Assembly: GCA_010909165.1 (NCBI GenBank)
Contig: MU008220.1
Span: 124,001-188,000 of the forward strand
Direction: 5' to 3'
Origin: Anthoceros angustus
Taxonomy: Eukaryota; Streptophyta; Anthocerotopsida; Anthocerotales; Anthocerotaceae
DNA: 64,000 nucleotides
The translations under genes and the position numbers were made by a program. Below, piece by piece: positions 33,891 through 47,349 of this stretch (position 1 is its first letter; each line of letters starts with the position of its first letter). The notes below the pieces were generated by a model, which was not told the origin of the DNA, did not search any database, and was given only the letters and a program-made list of their open reading frames with translations.

Positions 33891-35059
33891 ACAGATGCCT
33901 CTCAATATGATTGAATCAACGAATTCCTTCTCATGCCGAAAGACTTGTGTATAGTTTGCCAACCCATGGAATCGCTATATTAGTGCACTGGTTTGAATGA
34001 GCAGCTTCTCAGCCCTAAACCGCATTGACATTTTACGACTTGGCTTGGGCTCTGAAACTGTCACGAGTCATGATCATAATCATCTTCTTCAAGTATTGAG
34101 GTTGAGTACCAAAGTCGCTTCAACATAAAATTGTTGATCCCAAGGGGTATATGGAGCTCGGTTCCGTGTCCTCAACTTCTTCTCGTATGTCCTCACAAAT
34201 GGCGGCATCCTCACCCGAGGAAACCTAGAGACAACGACCAAAATCATGAGCCGAGGCAACTTGACGAAGGCGGAAAGTGCACTTGCAACACTAAGAGCTA
34301 ACCATCGCACTTCCCAAGCTGCAGCTCGGGCAAAAAAGGTGAGAAGGTCATGATGCGTGACATCCCGACCAAGTTTACAACAGAATAGAGCTCGGCGCTC
34401 CAACTAGAGGAAGAAGAGAGCACTTACCACGTTGACAGAATGCTAGCGAGAGCGATAGACGATCATTCTCATCCCGCAAGAGCGCCAACAACCACTTCAT
34501 TCATTCACAACTACGCTGCATTTGCAAGCTCAAAAGGAACAGTTGCAACCTCGGAAGAAGCAAAAACATCAAAACAAAAGGCGAGGTCGGCACTTGGGAA
34601 CCGCCACGCTATTGAACTGAAGAAGGTAATCGACATCGAGACCTCCATCGCCGAGCTTCCCGACGTAAACCCGTTCAAGTGCCCGCCATACTCCTCTTCA
34701 CCGCCACTCCTCTTTGGCCAAACGGTGGGCCCATAAAGCCTCAAGCCGTGATCGCCGCACTCTCTTACTTGGTTTGCACTGTCTGTCACTTCCGCTTCAC
34801 CAGGCCGGGCCGTAGTCTCTTGTTCCACCACTTGGGTGGCCTCAAAGATCACCAGGCGGTGGTGGTGTGCATGATAATTTCTCGCTCCTCAACGATAAGA
34901 TGCCAATTGTACATGGAGGCGGGTCACGTTGCATTCCAAAGATTAGGATCTTGAGAATCAACAAGACCCCGGTGATACTCGATGAACTGCTATGGGCCCT
35001 AAGATTGAGGCCCCATATGGAGTCTATAGGGACCATGGGCAATTATCTCTTCATGATTA

Positions 35060-36560
35060 TCGCTCCACACTATGACTAGCTAGTCTTTGAACATGATTCA
35101 TGTAACCCAGAACAAAACAATTTGAAGATTAACCATAATATTTTAGTATGATGATGCTATTAAATAAGGATGAAATATTTAAAATAATATGTTATAAATT
35201 CATTCCAAGATATAACTTGCACGGATTCTACTTTAATTTGTATATGTTATTAATTACCATGAGAAAAAGTCGTCACGTTTGTCTCGGGAAAGACTTTGGA
35301 GGTGTTCGAGTTTTGTTCGCCACAAATTTAAAGTCAAGAGCAATGTCCCGCAATACAATTAGGCCAAAATCATGCAAGTAAGGATAGGTAGATAGATAGA
35401 TAGATAAATAAATAGAATATTTTACTACATTACGGTCTCGAACAAGGAAACTAATGCGCCTCGCATGAGGAATATATGTATGTAAACAATGAATGCACAT
35501 GTCGTCATTCATAAGGTAGAAATAAAAAAAGAATGGAAAAATGGGGAAGAGATCTTACCGCAGTCCGATTGGTCTACCCTTTTATTCAACCAACGACTCT
35601 GTACAGAGACTCTTTCTTTCATCTTGCTCAAGACTCTCGATAAGGTTTTCATGAATCATTCATCTAGCTCGAGGCTTTCAATAAGTTATGCCACACGTTG
35701 TTCCCATAGATGTTATTTTTAAATACGAGATGGGAGATAAAAGGAAGAACTTTTATGTAGACTTGAAAAGTGAGATAGTAGACCCTCTAGAAAGAAATTC
35801 GTGTCTTGCGTAAATAGGGAGAAGATATAAGACAATTTATTGACAAATAACAAGCTAGGCTAGATAGATCAAAGAAGAAGAAAAAAGGTGGAGGAGGAGG
35901 AGAAGAAATGTTTTATAGTTCTATTGTTCTATACTTTATAGAAGTGAACTTTAGATTAAATTTGGGTTTATATAACCTCAAACAGAGACAAAAACAAGAC
36001 CTAAAAAGTAGTCAAAACTTAAAATTCAATTGAAATATATATGGAAAGTGGAAAGAACTAAATAGAAAGAGATCCCCTCATTACAATAGTAGTTGTTGAA
36101 ATCTATTTCTTCTTTGTCACTCCATGGAAATCCACTTAATGTCTATTTGTGAACTAGCAGAGAGATACACCTATGGACGAAGTTTAGAAGTATTAAAAGA
36201 AGATATATGATTATATAAAATAATGCAAATTCGGCAGATTTTGGATAATACATGAACTTAGAACTACTTAAGGTCTATATAATAACGGGAGACTTTATAA
36301 AGATGCAAAAGAAATATTTTATAGTTCTATATTTTATAGTAGTGAACTTTAGATTAAAATTGGGTTTATATAGACCCAAACAGAGAGAAAGGGGTACATA
36401 AATAAAAGTGGTCAAAACTTGAAATTCAATTGAAAGACATATGGAAAGTGAAAAGAATCAAAGAGAAAGAGATCCGCCCTCATTACGATAGTAGTTGTTA
36501 AAATCTATTTCTTCTGTGTCACTCCATGGAAATCAACTCAATATCTATTCTTGAACCAGA
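35060..36560. repeat. AT-rich module, U3
   Basis: The GATA tract is at about 35,385-35,412. The block beginning GAAGATTAACCATAATATTT at about 35,124 is identical over more than 100 bases to the other units. The two diverged 390-base direct repeats are both present. Confidence 0.75.
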
Positions 36561-36900
36561 AGAGAGAGAGATACACCTATGGACGAAGTTTAGAAGTATT
36601 AAAAGAAGATATAGAAAAACTAAATTTTTATTGAGGGCAAAACATTGCTGGAAAAAGCCCATCCAGCAAAGGACAACCAAGGGGGACCTAAGGATCGAGG
36701 TGAAAAGGAGCAACAAAGCTCCCTACCGTAAGCTTCCGATTGCGCCTACGATGTCGTATGCGGGAAGAGAAAACGCCCTACAAACTACAGAGGTTGAGGA
36801 GGATGCGTCGCCTAATGTCGCTGCTTTGTGGATGACTGCCGTAGAGAGGGCTTGTTGAAGAGCAATTGAAACTCGTTGTCTAAAGAATGCCGTGAAATAA
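36561..36900 (+). other. Module f, U3
   Basis: The frame 36,526-36,858 gives the longest uninterrupted version of this module (110 codons). Confidence 0.3.
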
Positions 36901-36919
36901 GTTAGAGAGGGACAGCCCG

Positions 36920-38370
36920 CTCACGGCATGATAAGCCTTAGCGCAGGACTTGAGAAAAGTATCAAAGTCCCGAGCCAACGCCCATATGTTTCAAGGGTGA
37001 GCGGAATGAATTGGTGGCCCGCTTGCATCGCGCTATATTCCCCGACTTTGATAGCCGCCCGTCCGCAGCCCAACTGCATAGTTAGTGATAACCCGTGCAG
37101 TGATGGAGTCGCGTGAAGGCTCAGTTACCACCACATCCACCATCAAAACCTGGTTGCCGCGGACGAGGTACAAGTCAGCCCTGATTGACCGACCAATATG
37201 AAGAGTGTACCCCCGCTCCCTCCAGGCTATGTAGGCACGCAAACGTGACATCACAGATGGTGTCATGGGTGGAAATGCGATGATCCCATGGGGGTAACGA
37301 GCAAGGTGTATCCCGAGTCATCAAGGCGAGCCGCATTCGCAAGTAAGGAGAGAGGAAGCCACGGGCTGGAGCAGGCCAAGACGGAAGCGCATCGCAGTAG
37401 AGAAGGTGGTTGGTGCGATGTGAAAGCCTTGTATACATGGACGAGCCAATAGCCAGGCACCTGCGCCCTTCGCAGAGGAAGAGCAAAGCTGCAGTCTCGT
37501 GGACCTCGGAATGGAGGGGTCCATGAGGACGGACTAGAAGGCCTTACAAAGTTGCTTCTCAAGCAGGGATGCTTACAACCCCCTAAAGCCACGGGGGCAA
37601 CGTGCGGATGAGATAACCAGGGCGCCTAGCAAAAGAAGAGAAAAGTATACCAAAGGCCATCCGTGCATCCTCCGGCAAAGAGAAGTCCTCGATGTGGGAG
37701 AGGTCTTCCGCGAGAGCGTGGTCGAGGAACCTCCAAATGAAGTCAAGAGAAGCAAAGGGGACTCCCAAAATCCGCAGGCCGGGGGCTAGAGCAATATTCT
37801 CCCCTGCAGAGAATCGCAAAGTAGGGGGTGATCTCTGACAGAGACCAGACACGGCACTTGGACAGCTTGACCTTCAAGCCCACCAAAGAAAGCTCATGTG
37901 AGAAGAGCTCGAAGGCCTCCTTGACCTTGTCCCTCTAGAGGCTCGAGGATGTGAGAGTCATCTACCAGCGAAGGGAAGACATAGTCACATGCAGAGGAGG
38001 CAGCCCTGGATAGGGCCCTGTAGTGAGCGATTGCAAAGAGAGCACCTCCCAGAGGGTCGCCCTGCCTGATACCTGTGGACGACTCCAAGACAAAGATGGC
38101 AAATCCTGATGGTACGTTCTTGTGCTGATAGTAGAGATTGGAGGACCTCCCGTAGAAGCTCCTGACAAAAGGTATAAGGCTCCCCAAGACACCTCCAGCG
38201 TCCTTGAGTTCCTCGAAGATGACGCCTCTAGAGATAGTATTGAAGGCGTTTCTCCACGTCCACTTGTAAGACCATCCACTCTGGGTGGATATAGAGGCAT
38301 GCCATCACTCCAAACACCACGGACTCGCAACCCGTGAGCTCCTAGAGAAGGGACAGGCATTGCCGCATTA
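36920..38370 (-). pseudogene. RT plus PD-(D/E)XK-like endonuclease ORF, U3 (best copy)
   Basis: Minus-strand order is as follows. An RT start GCESVVFGVMACLYIHPEW leads to palm motif LQVDVENAFNTISR with the first catalytic Asp. Then come ELKDAGG, LIPFVRSFYG, STGIRQGDPLGGALFAIAH and the active-site strand FPSLVDDSHILEP (LVDD in place of F/YxDD). A thumb-like part follows (LGVPFASLDFIWRFLDHALA). The C-terminal domain has YLVRGNQVLMVDVVVTEPS, TARVITN, a Lys before EYSAMQAGHQFIPLTLETYG (clearest in U4). Its D, DVVVTE and K pattern fits the restriction-like endonuclease of some non-LTR retrotransposons; that is inference. No N-terminal DNA-binding domain and no poly(A) are seen. It is broken by several frameshifts. 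Confidence 0.75.
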
Positions 38371-39220
38371 TTTAGCCGAGCCGATGTTTTATGTTACATG
38401 AAGAGTACAAATGGTGGGAGCGCCTGTGTTGATTAGGAGGAGATTGGTGTTATAGTGGACAACCATATCGGGCTGGTTCAACGCCCATGGAAGTGGTTTT
38501 CTAGGTTGGAGGCCGATGGCACGGTCGAGCCACTGTTCTCGATGAGGCTTTCTTTGGGCGATATTGCGGAACTTCCACAACGCGATATGTATTTGGGGGC
38601 ATATAAAAACTTGTGCATGCAAAGAAGAAATGACGCGTTTGAATGGCGATATTACGGAGATCAAGAAAGGAATGTTCCTAGCGCCTTGCACTATAGACAC
38701 TCACAACAGGCCATTTTGGATTAAAAGATCATAGAAGTGAAGTTGGAATCATCGAAATCTCACTTCCTTGTTCGTTGGTATATGACCGAGCATACAAATG
38801 CTTATGAGGGAGATATGTGGAGGAAATATATAATTCAAGGAAGTGGAACCCAACATGGCTTCAAGCTAGGAACAAAGGAGTAAAACCTTCTATCCCAAAA
38901 ATATTCAACAGTCCATGTGAGCAAACGATAATCCTTTATTATGGATTTGTGTTGAATGCTCGAAAGCATTTACATGTTGTTGACAAGAAAGCGATCAGGA
39001 TAAGTTGAGTGAATTACGTGGTTCATACACCACTACTCAAAGTGCAGATCATGAAGATAGTGATGAAAATGGTGCTAACGACAAGCCCAGCCACAACGAA
39101 GGAGTGAACTCCGGAGATGAGTAAACTTGCTTGCATGGAGAAGGAATTGGAGGAGGCAATGGTTGCCGATACTCGAGATAAATGTAGGGATTCAACATCC
39201 AATTTAAATTATCTTGTAGG
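38371..39220 (+). other. Module h: unassigned plus-strand frame, U3
   Basis: Frames 38,455-38,724 and 38,817-39,008 cover the same segments as U4. DMYLGAYKNLCMQ is clear here. Confidence 0.3.
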
Positions 39221-40391
39221 AGCCTTTGTTATGGTATGTAAGCGGGTGAAAGCTTTTGTCCATTGCCATCGCTTTGCAATAAAAACCATGTTTCCTTATA
39301 CGTGTTTTCAACACAACATTTAAATAATGTACGGGTTGGGGCCGATTAGCGATGTCCCAAGAATATGGAAAATGTGTTGGCCATAGCGGACACTTGACCA
39401 AGGATGACAAATATATATGCATGTTACCAGTACCCCAACCCTCTTGGATCGGTTGCTTGTGTTTGTTATGGTGCTTGTGGTACCGTGGGGACCGAATAGG
39501 GCAGCGGTAAACCTCCGGGACAAGACAGGCCGACCGTGCCCCGCCTCCACTAGCAGCCCGCCAAGTATACGTTGCTTAAAACCCAAAGGCGAGATGACCT
39601 TAACCCTTTGAAAACCCTAGACTTCAAAATGTATTTGCGAAGACTTTGGTTTTTGGCACTAACCATACTTTCCCACATTTGAGGCAAATCCGAGATAAGG
39701 GGATTGCTTTCCCGATGGTAAAGGTCAATGTGGTGGGTCTTACTTTGCCAAATCATATGGGTAAAGAATTGCGAACACCCTTCTACGGCGTGTACCCATG
39801 TTGAAAAAGTGGGGCAAGGTGAATGGGACACCCTTTTTTGTGGTACTTTCACTAAAAGGTGATATCCACGATTTAAGACCCATGTGTGGTTAACCCCTTT
39901 GGCACATGTTTAAGACAAAACCCTCATCATGTATATTCCCCTTGAAGGTTTACGGTGTTGGGGGCTCTTGTAGGACCAACAAAATCTCGCATGAACTCTA
40001 GGTGTAGCTCGTCCACAAACTCCTCCGCCTTGTTGCTCCACATTTGCCTTGACTTGCAAGGGGGTTGTGCATTTTGAGCCTTCTTTCCTGTTGCGCCCGA
40101 GCCATGGTACTGTCAACCACAAAGGAGAGAAAGGGAGAAGATGGAAAGAGCAACTCTTATCGATCGAGCGCAAGCTTGGCACCGCGACAAAGACAAATCA
40201 AGAGAGCAAAAGAGCTTAAGGTTGCATGCGGCGATGGCGGAGAGGAGAGGTGCACACAAATAGAAAGATGCCCAAGATGAGAATTGAAGGGTGCGTTCTT
40301 ATGCCTCGCATGTTGTCCTTGCCACCGTGCCTTAATTGTCGGGCCTTAGGTCCGGCAGACACCCCACCATCAGAGCGTGAACGGCCGGGCC
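39221..40391. other. Module i: unassigned tail, U3
   Basis: The layout is as in U1, with no additional features. Confidence 0.38.
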
Positions 40392-40807
40392 ACTCTAATC
40401 CTTTTGCTTATTATGCCTGTTATACAAAGTGCCATATCATCCACTTTACTCCATCCTTTCCTCGCACCGTGCCTTGTGGGGCCACTTTGATTCTCAACCA
40501 CCCAACCACCTTAACAAAAGGTGCAACTCAACGTGACTATTAAGGTGGGTGAGCAAAGTGGCCAAAGCAACGTGGGTCTCTTCTCCGCCTTCCGACTACC
40601 ATCCTTCTCCATTTCATCCTCCGCACCTTTGATCCAATCCTCCGCTTTTGGGGAATCTTGGCCGGCAATCCTTATTTTCCCATTCAAATCGTCTCAAAGA
40701 AAAGAAAATCACACACACAAGCGCCTTCCGGGTTATTAACATCCAATGCGGTCTCCACATACGCCCTTCTCATTTGTTGGCATCCTCACCAACCTAGGCA
40801 TAATACT

Positions 40808-41062
40808 TCTTCACGCCAACCATTCACCCGAATTGGTAACCACGTTCCATCCTATTGACATAATTGCACATAACCATTTTCAAATACCTCTAGGACGGTA
40901 TATGATTCCATCCATCGTAGGTGCAACTTCCCGAAAATGCATGAATCGCTATCATACAATAATGCGTGGTCACCCGGCTTTACCTACCGCCCGCAACCGC
41001 TTGTCATGCATCCTCTTTCTTTGTGTTTGTACCATGCCCATTTGGATCCTAGCTTCCTCCGA
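40808..41062 (-). pseudogene. Ty3/gypsy integrase C-terminal fragment, U4
   Basis: Carries the same segment as in U1-U3. It is the last copy in the window, since U5 loses this region. Confidence 0.72.
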
Positions 41063-41079
41063 TGGACGTCAAGGAGGGA

Positions 41080-42370
41080 GCTTACATCGGCTTCTTAGTT
41101 TGCCGCTCAATTGCTGGCACAGAACGCTTCACACCTTGTGCAGCAGCACGCATTTTGGCAGGTGTTTTCTCTTCCTTGGTGGCATAGTAGTGGTCATTTG
41201 ATATGTGAAATCGCGTCAATGCTGATGGATCAGTATGAGCCTCCTCCGCTTTGTTGTTCTCGGACTTTTGCACAAAGATCTTAGTTGCAGCATGGCTCTG
41301 CAAATGTTGAGCTTCACTTGCGTCAGGTATTTCGAATGCCATGTTTGGGTCGTTGAAGTCAAATATCAGCTTTGACCTACACACAGGCCTCGTGGCACGA
41401 GCGTCATTGTCCCATTGAACTGGTCCACCACTTGCATGATGCCAATTCGGATTCGCATAATGGGCCCGTAGCTCCACCCTTTCCTTTGTACAACGTTATT
41501 TACTCCATCAACTTGATCAAGCATCCTTGCTCGCATCGGATCTCACGACCATCTCGACTCTAATCGTAACATCCGAGGATGCCTAGGCACCTCTACACGC
41601 CTACCACATGGCTTGCTCAAAGGCTCAATCAAGATAGGCCTATATTGACTAGCAAGAGGTCTCAAGTTCTCCGTCCCATCCATCCTCAAGCATTGAGAGG
41701 CAAACCTTTCTCGAGCATTCATTATCTCCCACAAAATTTGGTCTTCCCAATCTTGCTGGTGCAATGCTTCAAAGTTGGCGGTGGCATGAGGTTCACCGCG
41801 GTGACAAATGCTCCCAATCGGATTTCATGGGCTCACAAGCAACGAACACTTCTTTCTTTGATCTTGGCTTGGGCTTCTTGTCATATCCAAAGTCATGGCA
41901 TAGAGGTTCGCCATCGCCCAGCCCATCGCATCTGCTTCCTCAACTTCATCCTCTGCACTCAAACCTTCTAAATCGGTATATTACCAAATACCAACATTAG
42001 CCAACTTTTGAAAATTTCCTCCTCATCGATTCCACTTCAAAACCATCTTCCACGCACGTTCCTCCTATCCGTGCAGAACCAATTTAAAGGGTGACCTCCA
42101 AAAGCATATCGCTGGAGTCGATACCGAGTACAACCAAATGAATCCAGAACATTTTTCATCGAATATGACCAGGTAGAAACCTTTAGAGTACGCTCTTTTG
42201 CATCCTGTTTTTCGGCTCCCAGCAGCCCAATACGGTTGATCCACACCAAACAATTCAGAAAATCGCAGAATGACTTGGCCATCTAGGTGATACAGGATAG
42301 ACGGATCCAGTTTTTGATTGACCTCTGCGGTAGAATGATCATCATTGGCCACACATAGATCCCGAAATAC
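41080..42370 (-). pseudogene. TAF1 fragment, U4 (best copy)
   Basis: The frame 41,082-41,477 is open over LIFDFNDPNMAFEIPDASEA, QHLQSHAATKIFV, then FHISNDHYYATKEEKTPAKM and SVPAIERQTKKPM. This matches the plant TAF1 order IFDL-D, FEI, HL--HA, NISND-FY and the SAPA-(K/E)-QTMKP segment. The frame 41,543-41,764 adds LHQQDWEDQILWE and HPRMLRLES. It is the strongest support for the TAF1 assignment. Confidence 0.8.
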
Positions 42371-42439
42371 AACAGATCTGACTCTCAATATGATTGAATC
42401 AACGAATTCCTTCTCATCGAAAGACTAAGTAGTTTGCCA

Positions 42440-44520
42440 ACCCATGGAACTGCTATATTAGTGCACTGGTTTGAATGAGCGCTTCCCCCCTAAACCGCAT
42501 TGACATTTTACGACTTGGCTTGGGCTCTAACTCATGAGTCCGGTCATCAAGATCATAATCATCTTCTTCAAGTATTGAGGTAAAGTGCACCAAAAGCTTC
42601 AACATAAAATTGTTGATCCCAAGGGGTATATGGAGCTCCGGTTCCGTGTCCTCAACTTCTTCTCGTATGTCCTCACAAATGGCGGCATCCTCACCCGTCG
42701 AGGAAACCTAGAGACAACGACCAAAATCATGAGCCGAGGCAACTTGATTAAGGCGGAAAGTGCACTGGTTTGAATGAGCGCTTCAGCCCTAAAGCATTGA
42801 CATTTTACGACTTGGCTTGGGCTCGCCGTCACGAGTCCGGTCATCGACATCATAATCATCTTCTTCAAGTATTGAGGTGCAGTGTGACCAAAGTCGCTTC
42901 AACATAAAATTGTTGATCCCAAGGGGTATATGGAGCTCGGTTCCGTGTCCTCAACTTCTTCTCGTATGTCCTCACAAATGGCGGCATCCTCACCCGTCGA
43001 GGAAACCTAGAGACAACGACCAAAATCATGAGCCGAGGCAACAGCGAAGGCGGAAAGTGCACTTGCAACACTAAGAGCTAACCATCGCACTTCCCAAGCT
43101 GCAGCTCGGAGCCCAGTAGGCCAAAGGAAGGTGAGAAGGTCATGATGCAGACATCCCACCAAGTTTACAGAATAGAGCTCGAGCGCCCAACTAGAGGAAG
43201 AAGAGAGCACTTACCACGCTCAAAGACAGAATGCTAGCGAGATGATAGACGGATCCAGCTTTTGATTGACCTCTGCGGTAGAATGATCATCATTGGCCAC
43301 ACATAGATCCCGAAATACAACAGATACGCTCTCAATATGATTGAATCAACGAATTCCTTCTCATCGAAAGACTTGGTAAGTAGTTTGCCAACCCATGGAA
43401 CTGCTATATTAGTGCACTGGTTTGAATGAGCGCTTCAGCCCTAAACCGCATTGACATTTTACGACTTGGCTTGGGCTCAACCGTCACGAGTCCGGTCATC
43501 GACATCATAATCATCTTCTTCAAGTATTGAGGTGCGTAGTGACCAAAGTCGCTTCAACATAAAATTGTTGATCCCAAGGGGTATATGGAGCTCGGTTCCG
43601 TGTCCTCAACTTCTTCTCGTATGTCCTCACAAATGGCGGCATCCTCACCCGTCGAGGAAACCTAGAGACAACGACCAAAATCATGAGCCGAGGCAACTTG
43701 AGGCGGAAAGTGCACTTGCAACACTAAGAGCTAACCATCGCACTTCCCAAGCTGCAGCTCGGAGCCCGGTAGGCCAAAGGAAGGTGAGAAGGTCATGATG
43801 CAGGACATCACGACCAAGTTTACAACAGAATAGAGCTCGAGCGCTCCAACTAGAGGAAGAAGAGAGCACTTACCACGTTCAAGACAGAATGCTAGCGAGA
43901 GCGATAGACGATCATTCTCATCCCGCAAGAGCGCCAACAACCACTTCATTCATTCACAACTACGCTGCATTTGCAAGCTCAAAAGGAACAGTTGCAACCT
44001 CGGAAGAAGCAAAAACATCAAAACAAAAGGCGAGGTCGGCACTTGGGAACCGCCACGCTTGGACAGACTGAAGAAGGTAATCGACATCGAGACCTCCATC
44101 GCCGAGCTTCCCAGACGTAAACCCGTTCAAGTGCCCGCCATACTCCTCTTCACCTTCGTCCTCCCTCTTTGGCCAAACGGTGGGCCCATAAAGCCTCGAA
44201 GCCGTGATCGCCGCACTCTCTTACTTGGTTTGCCTGCACTTATTCCGCTTCACCAGCCCAGCCGTAGTCTCTTGTTCCACCACTTGGGTGGCCTGCATCA
44301 GATCACCAGCGGTGGTGGTGTGCATGATAATTTCTCGCTCCTCAACGATAAGATGCCAATTGTACATGGAGGGGCGGGCATTGCATTCGATTAGGATCTT
44401 GAGAATCAACAAGACCCCGGTGATACTCGATGAACTGCTATGGGCCCTAAGATTGAGGCCCCATATGGAGTCTATAGGGACCATGGGCAATTATCTCTTC
44501 ATGATTATCGCTCCCCACTA
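42440..44520 (-). repeat. Module c of U4 in three overlapping partial copies
   Basis: The segment starting GCACTGGTTTGAATGAGCGC occurs at about 42,463, 42,762 and 43,414. The back-steps lie on shared AGTGCACT (42,759-42,766) and GATAGACG (43,244-43,251). The third copy runs to the unit c end and contains the TAF1-like LGDGGLDVDYL. Confidence 0.78.
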
Positions 44521-44529
44521 TGACTAGTC

Positions 44530-46130
44530 TTTGAACATGATTCATGTAACCCAGAACTCAAAACAATTTGAAGATTAACCATAATATTTTAGTATGATGA
44601 TGCTATTAAATAAGGATGAAATATTTAAAATAATATGTTATAAATTCATTCCAAGATATAACTTGCACGGATTCTACTTTAATTTGTATATGTTATTAAT
44701 TACCATGAGAAAAAGTCGTCACGTTTGTCTCCGTGAAAAGACTTTGAGGTGTTCGAGTTTTGTTCGCCACAAATTTAAAGTCAAGAGCAATGTCCGCAAT
44801 ACAATTAGGCCAAAATCATGCAAGTAAGGATAGGTAGATAGATAGATAGATAAATAAATAGAATATTTTACTACATTACGGTCTCGAACAAGGAAACTAA
44901 TGCGCCTCGCATGAGGAATATATGTATGTAAACAAGAATGCACATGTCGTCATTCATAAGGTAGAAATAAAAAAGAATGGAAAAATGGGAAGAGATCTTA
45001 CCAGATCGATTGGTCTACCCTTTTATTCAACCAACTTCGACTCAGACACAGAGACTCTTTCTTTCATCTTGCTCAAGACTCTCGATAAGGTTTTCATGAA
45101 TCATTCATCTAGCTCGAGGCTTTCAATAAGTTATGCCACACGTTGTTCCCATAGATGTTATTTTTAAAATACGAGATGGGAGATAAAAGGAAGAACTTTT
45201 ATGTAGACTTGAAAAGTGAGATAGTAGACCCTCTAGAAAGAAATTCATGTCTTGCGTAAATAGGGAGAAGATATAAGACAATTTATTGACAAATAACAAG
45301 CTAGGCTAGATAGATCAAAGAAGAAGAAAAAAAGGTGGAGGAGGAGGAGAAGAAATGTTTTATAGTTCTATTGTTCTATACTTTATAGAAGTGAACTTTA
45401 GATTAAATTTGGGTTTATATAACCTCAAACAGACAAAAAACGATTACCTAAAAAAGTAGTCAAAACTTAAAATTCAATTGAAATATATATGGAAAGTGGA
45501 AAGAACTAAATAGAAAGAGATCCGCCTCATTACAATAGTAGTTGTTGAAATCTATTTCTTCTTTGTCACTCCATGGAAATCCACTTAATGTCTATTTGTG
45601 AACTAGAGAGAGATACACCTATGGACGAAGTTTAGAAGTATTAAAAGAAGATATATGATTATATAAAATAATGCAAATTCGCAGATTTTGGATAATACAT
45701 GAACTTAGAACTACTTAAGGTCTATATAATAACGGGAGACTTTATAAAGATGCAAAAGAAATATTTTATAGTTCTATATTTTATAGTAGTGAACTTTAGA
45801 TTAAAATTGGGTTTATATAACCTCAAACAGAGAGAAAGGGGTACATAAATAAATAGAATATTTTAGTATGATGATGCTATTAAATAAGGATGAAATATTT
45901 TATAGTTCTATATTTTATAGTAGTGAACTTTAGATTAAAATTGGGTTTATATAGACCCAAACAGAGAAAGGTACATAAATAAAAGTGGTCAAAACTTGAA
46001 ATTCAATTGAAAGACATATGGAAAGTGAAAAGAATCAAAGAGAAAGAGATCCGCCTCATTATAGTAGTTGTTAAAATCTATTTCTTCCGTGTCACCCATG
46101 GAAATCAACTCAATATCTATTCTTGAACCA
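44530..46130. repeat. AT-rich module, U4, with a patchwork insertion
   Basis: The GATA tract is at 44,833-44,862. At about 45,840-45,905 the sequence leaves the second 390-base repeat, copies about 15 bases from the GATA border, then about 45 bases from the module start (GTATGATGATGCTATTAAAT), and returns to the repeat. Each switch lies within AT-rich microhomology. Confidence 0.75.
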
Positions 46131-46441
46131 AGAGAGAGAGATACACCTATGGACGAAGTTTAGAAGTATTAAAAGAAGATATAGAAAAACTAAATTTTTA
46201 TTGAGGGCAAAACATTGCCGGAAAAAGCCCATCCAAAGAAAGGACAACCAAGGGGACCTAAGGATCGAGGTGAAAGGAGCAACAAAGCTCCCTACCGTAA
46301 GCTTCGATTGCGCCTACGATGTCGTGATGGAAGAGAAAACGCCCTACAAACTACGGAGGTTGAGGAGGATGCGCCGCCTAATGTCGCCGCTTTGTGGATG
46401 ACCGAGAGAGGGCTTGTTGAAGAGCAATTGAAACTCGTTGT

Positions 46442-47130
46442 CTAAAGAATGCCGTGAAATAAGTTAGAGAGGGACAGCCTCGTAGGCATGATAAGCCTTA
46501 GCGCAGGACTTGAGAAAAGTATCAAAGTCCCGAGCCAACGCCCATATGTTTCAAGGGTGAGCGGAATGAATTGGTGGCCCGCTTGCATCGCGCTATATTC
46601 CCTGACTTTGATAGCCGCCGCTCCGGCCGCAGCCCAACTTGCATGGTTAGTGATAACCCGTGCAGTGATGGAGTCGCGTGAAGGCTCAGTTACCACCACA
46701 TCCACCATCAAAACCTCGTTGCCGCGGACGAGGTACAAGTCACCGATTGACCGACCAAGATGAAGAGTGTACCCCGCTCCTCCAGGCTATGTAGGCACGC
46801 AAACGTGATATCACAGATGGTGTCATGGGTGGAAATGCGATGATCCCATGGGGGTAACGAGCAAGGTGTATCCCGAGTCATCAAGGCGAGCCGCATTCGC
46901 AAGTAAGGAGAGAGGAAGCCACGGGCTGGAGCAGCCAAGACGGAAGCGCATCGCAGAGAGAAGGTGGTTGGTGCGATGTGAAAGCCTTGTATACATGGAC
47001 GAGCCAATAGCTGTGCACTGCGCCGTAGAGGAAGAGCAAAGCGCACTCTCGTGGACCTCGGAATGGAGGGGTCCATGAGGACGGACTAGAAGGCCTTACA
47101 AAGTTGCTTCTCGCGGGGATGCTTACAACC
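46442..47130 (-). pseudogene. Endonuclease-like domain, U4 copy 1
   Basis: The frame 46,442-46,738 is open: YLVRGNEVLMVDVVVTEPS, TARVITN, AAIKVREYSAMQAGHQFIPL, TLETYGRWLGT. It is the clearest view of the D, D-V-V-V-T-E and K pattern. The RT part is absent because the copy ends at the ACAACC junction. Confidence 0.7.
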
Positions 47131-47349
47131 AAGGGGACCTAAGGATCGAGGTGAAAGGAGCAACAAAGCTCCCTACCGTAAGCTTCGATTGCGCCTACGA
47201 TGTCGTATGGGAAGAGAAAACGCCCTACAAACTACGGAGGTTGAGGAGGATGCCTAATGTCGCCGCTTTGTGGATGACCGAGAGAGGGCTTGTTGAAGAG
47301 CAATTGAAACTCGTTGTCTAAAGAATGCCGTGAAATAAGTTAGAGAGGG

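Larger units (their letters stand above)
30781..40391 (+). repeat. Array unit U3 (one 1.2 kb internal duplication)
   Basis: The module order is as in U1, but the TAF1/module c part is present one and a half times because of a back-step at about 33,070-33,077. Confidence 0.9.
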
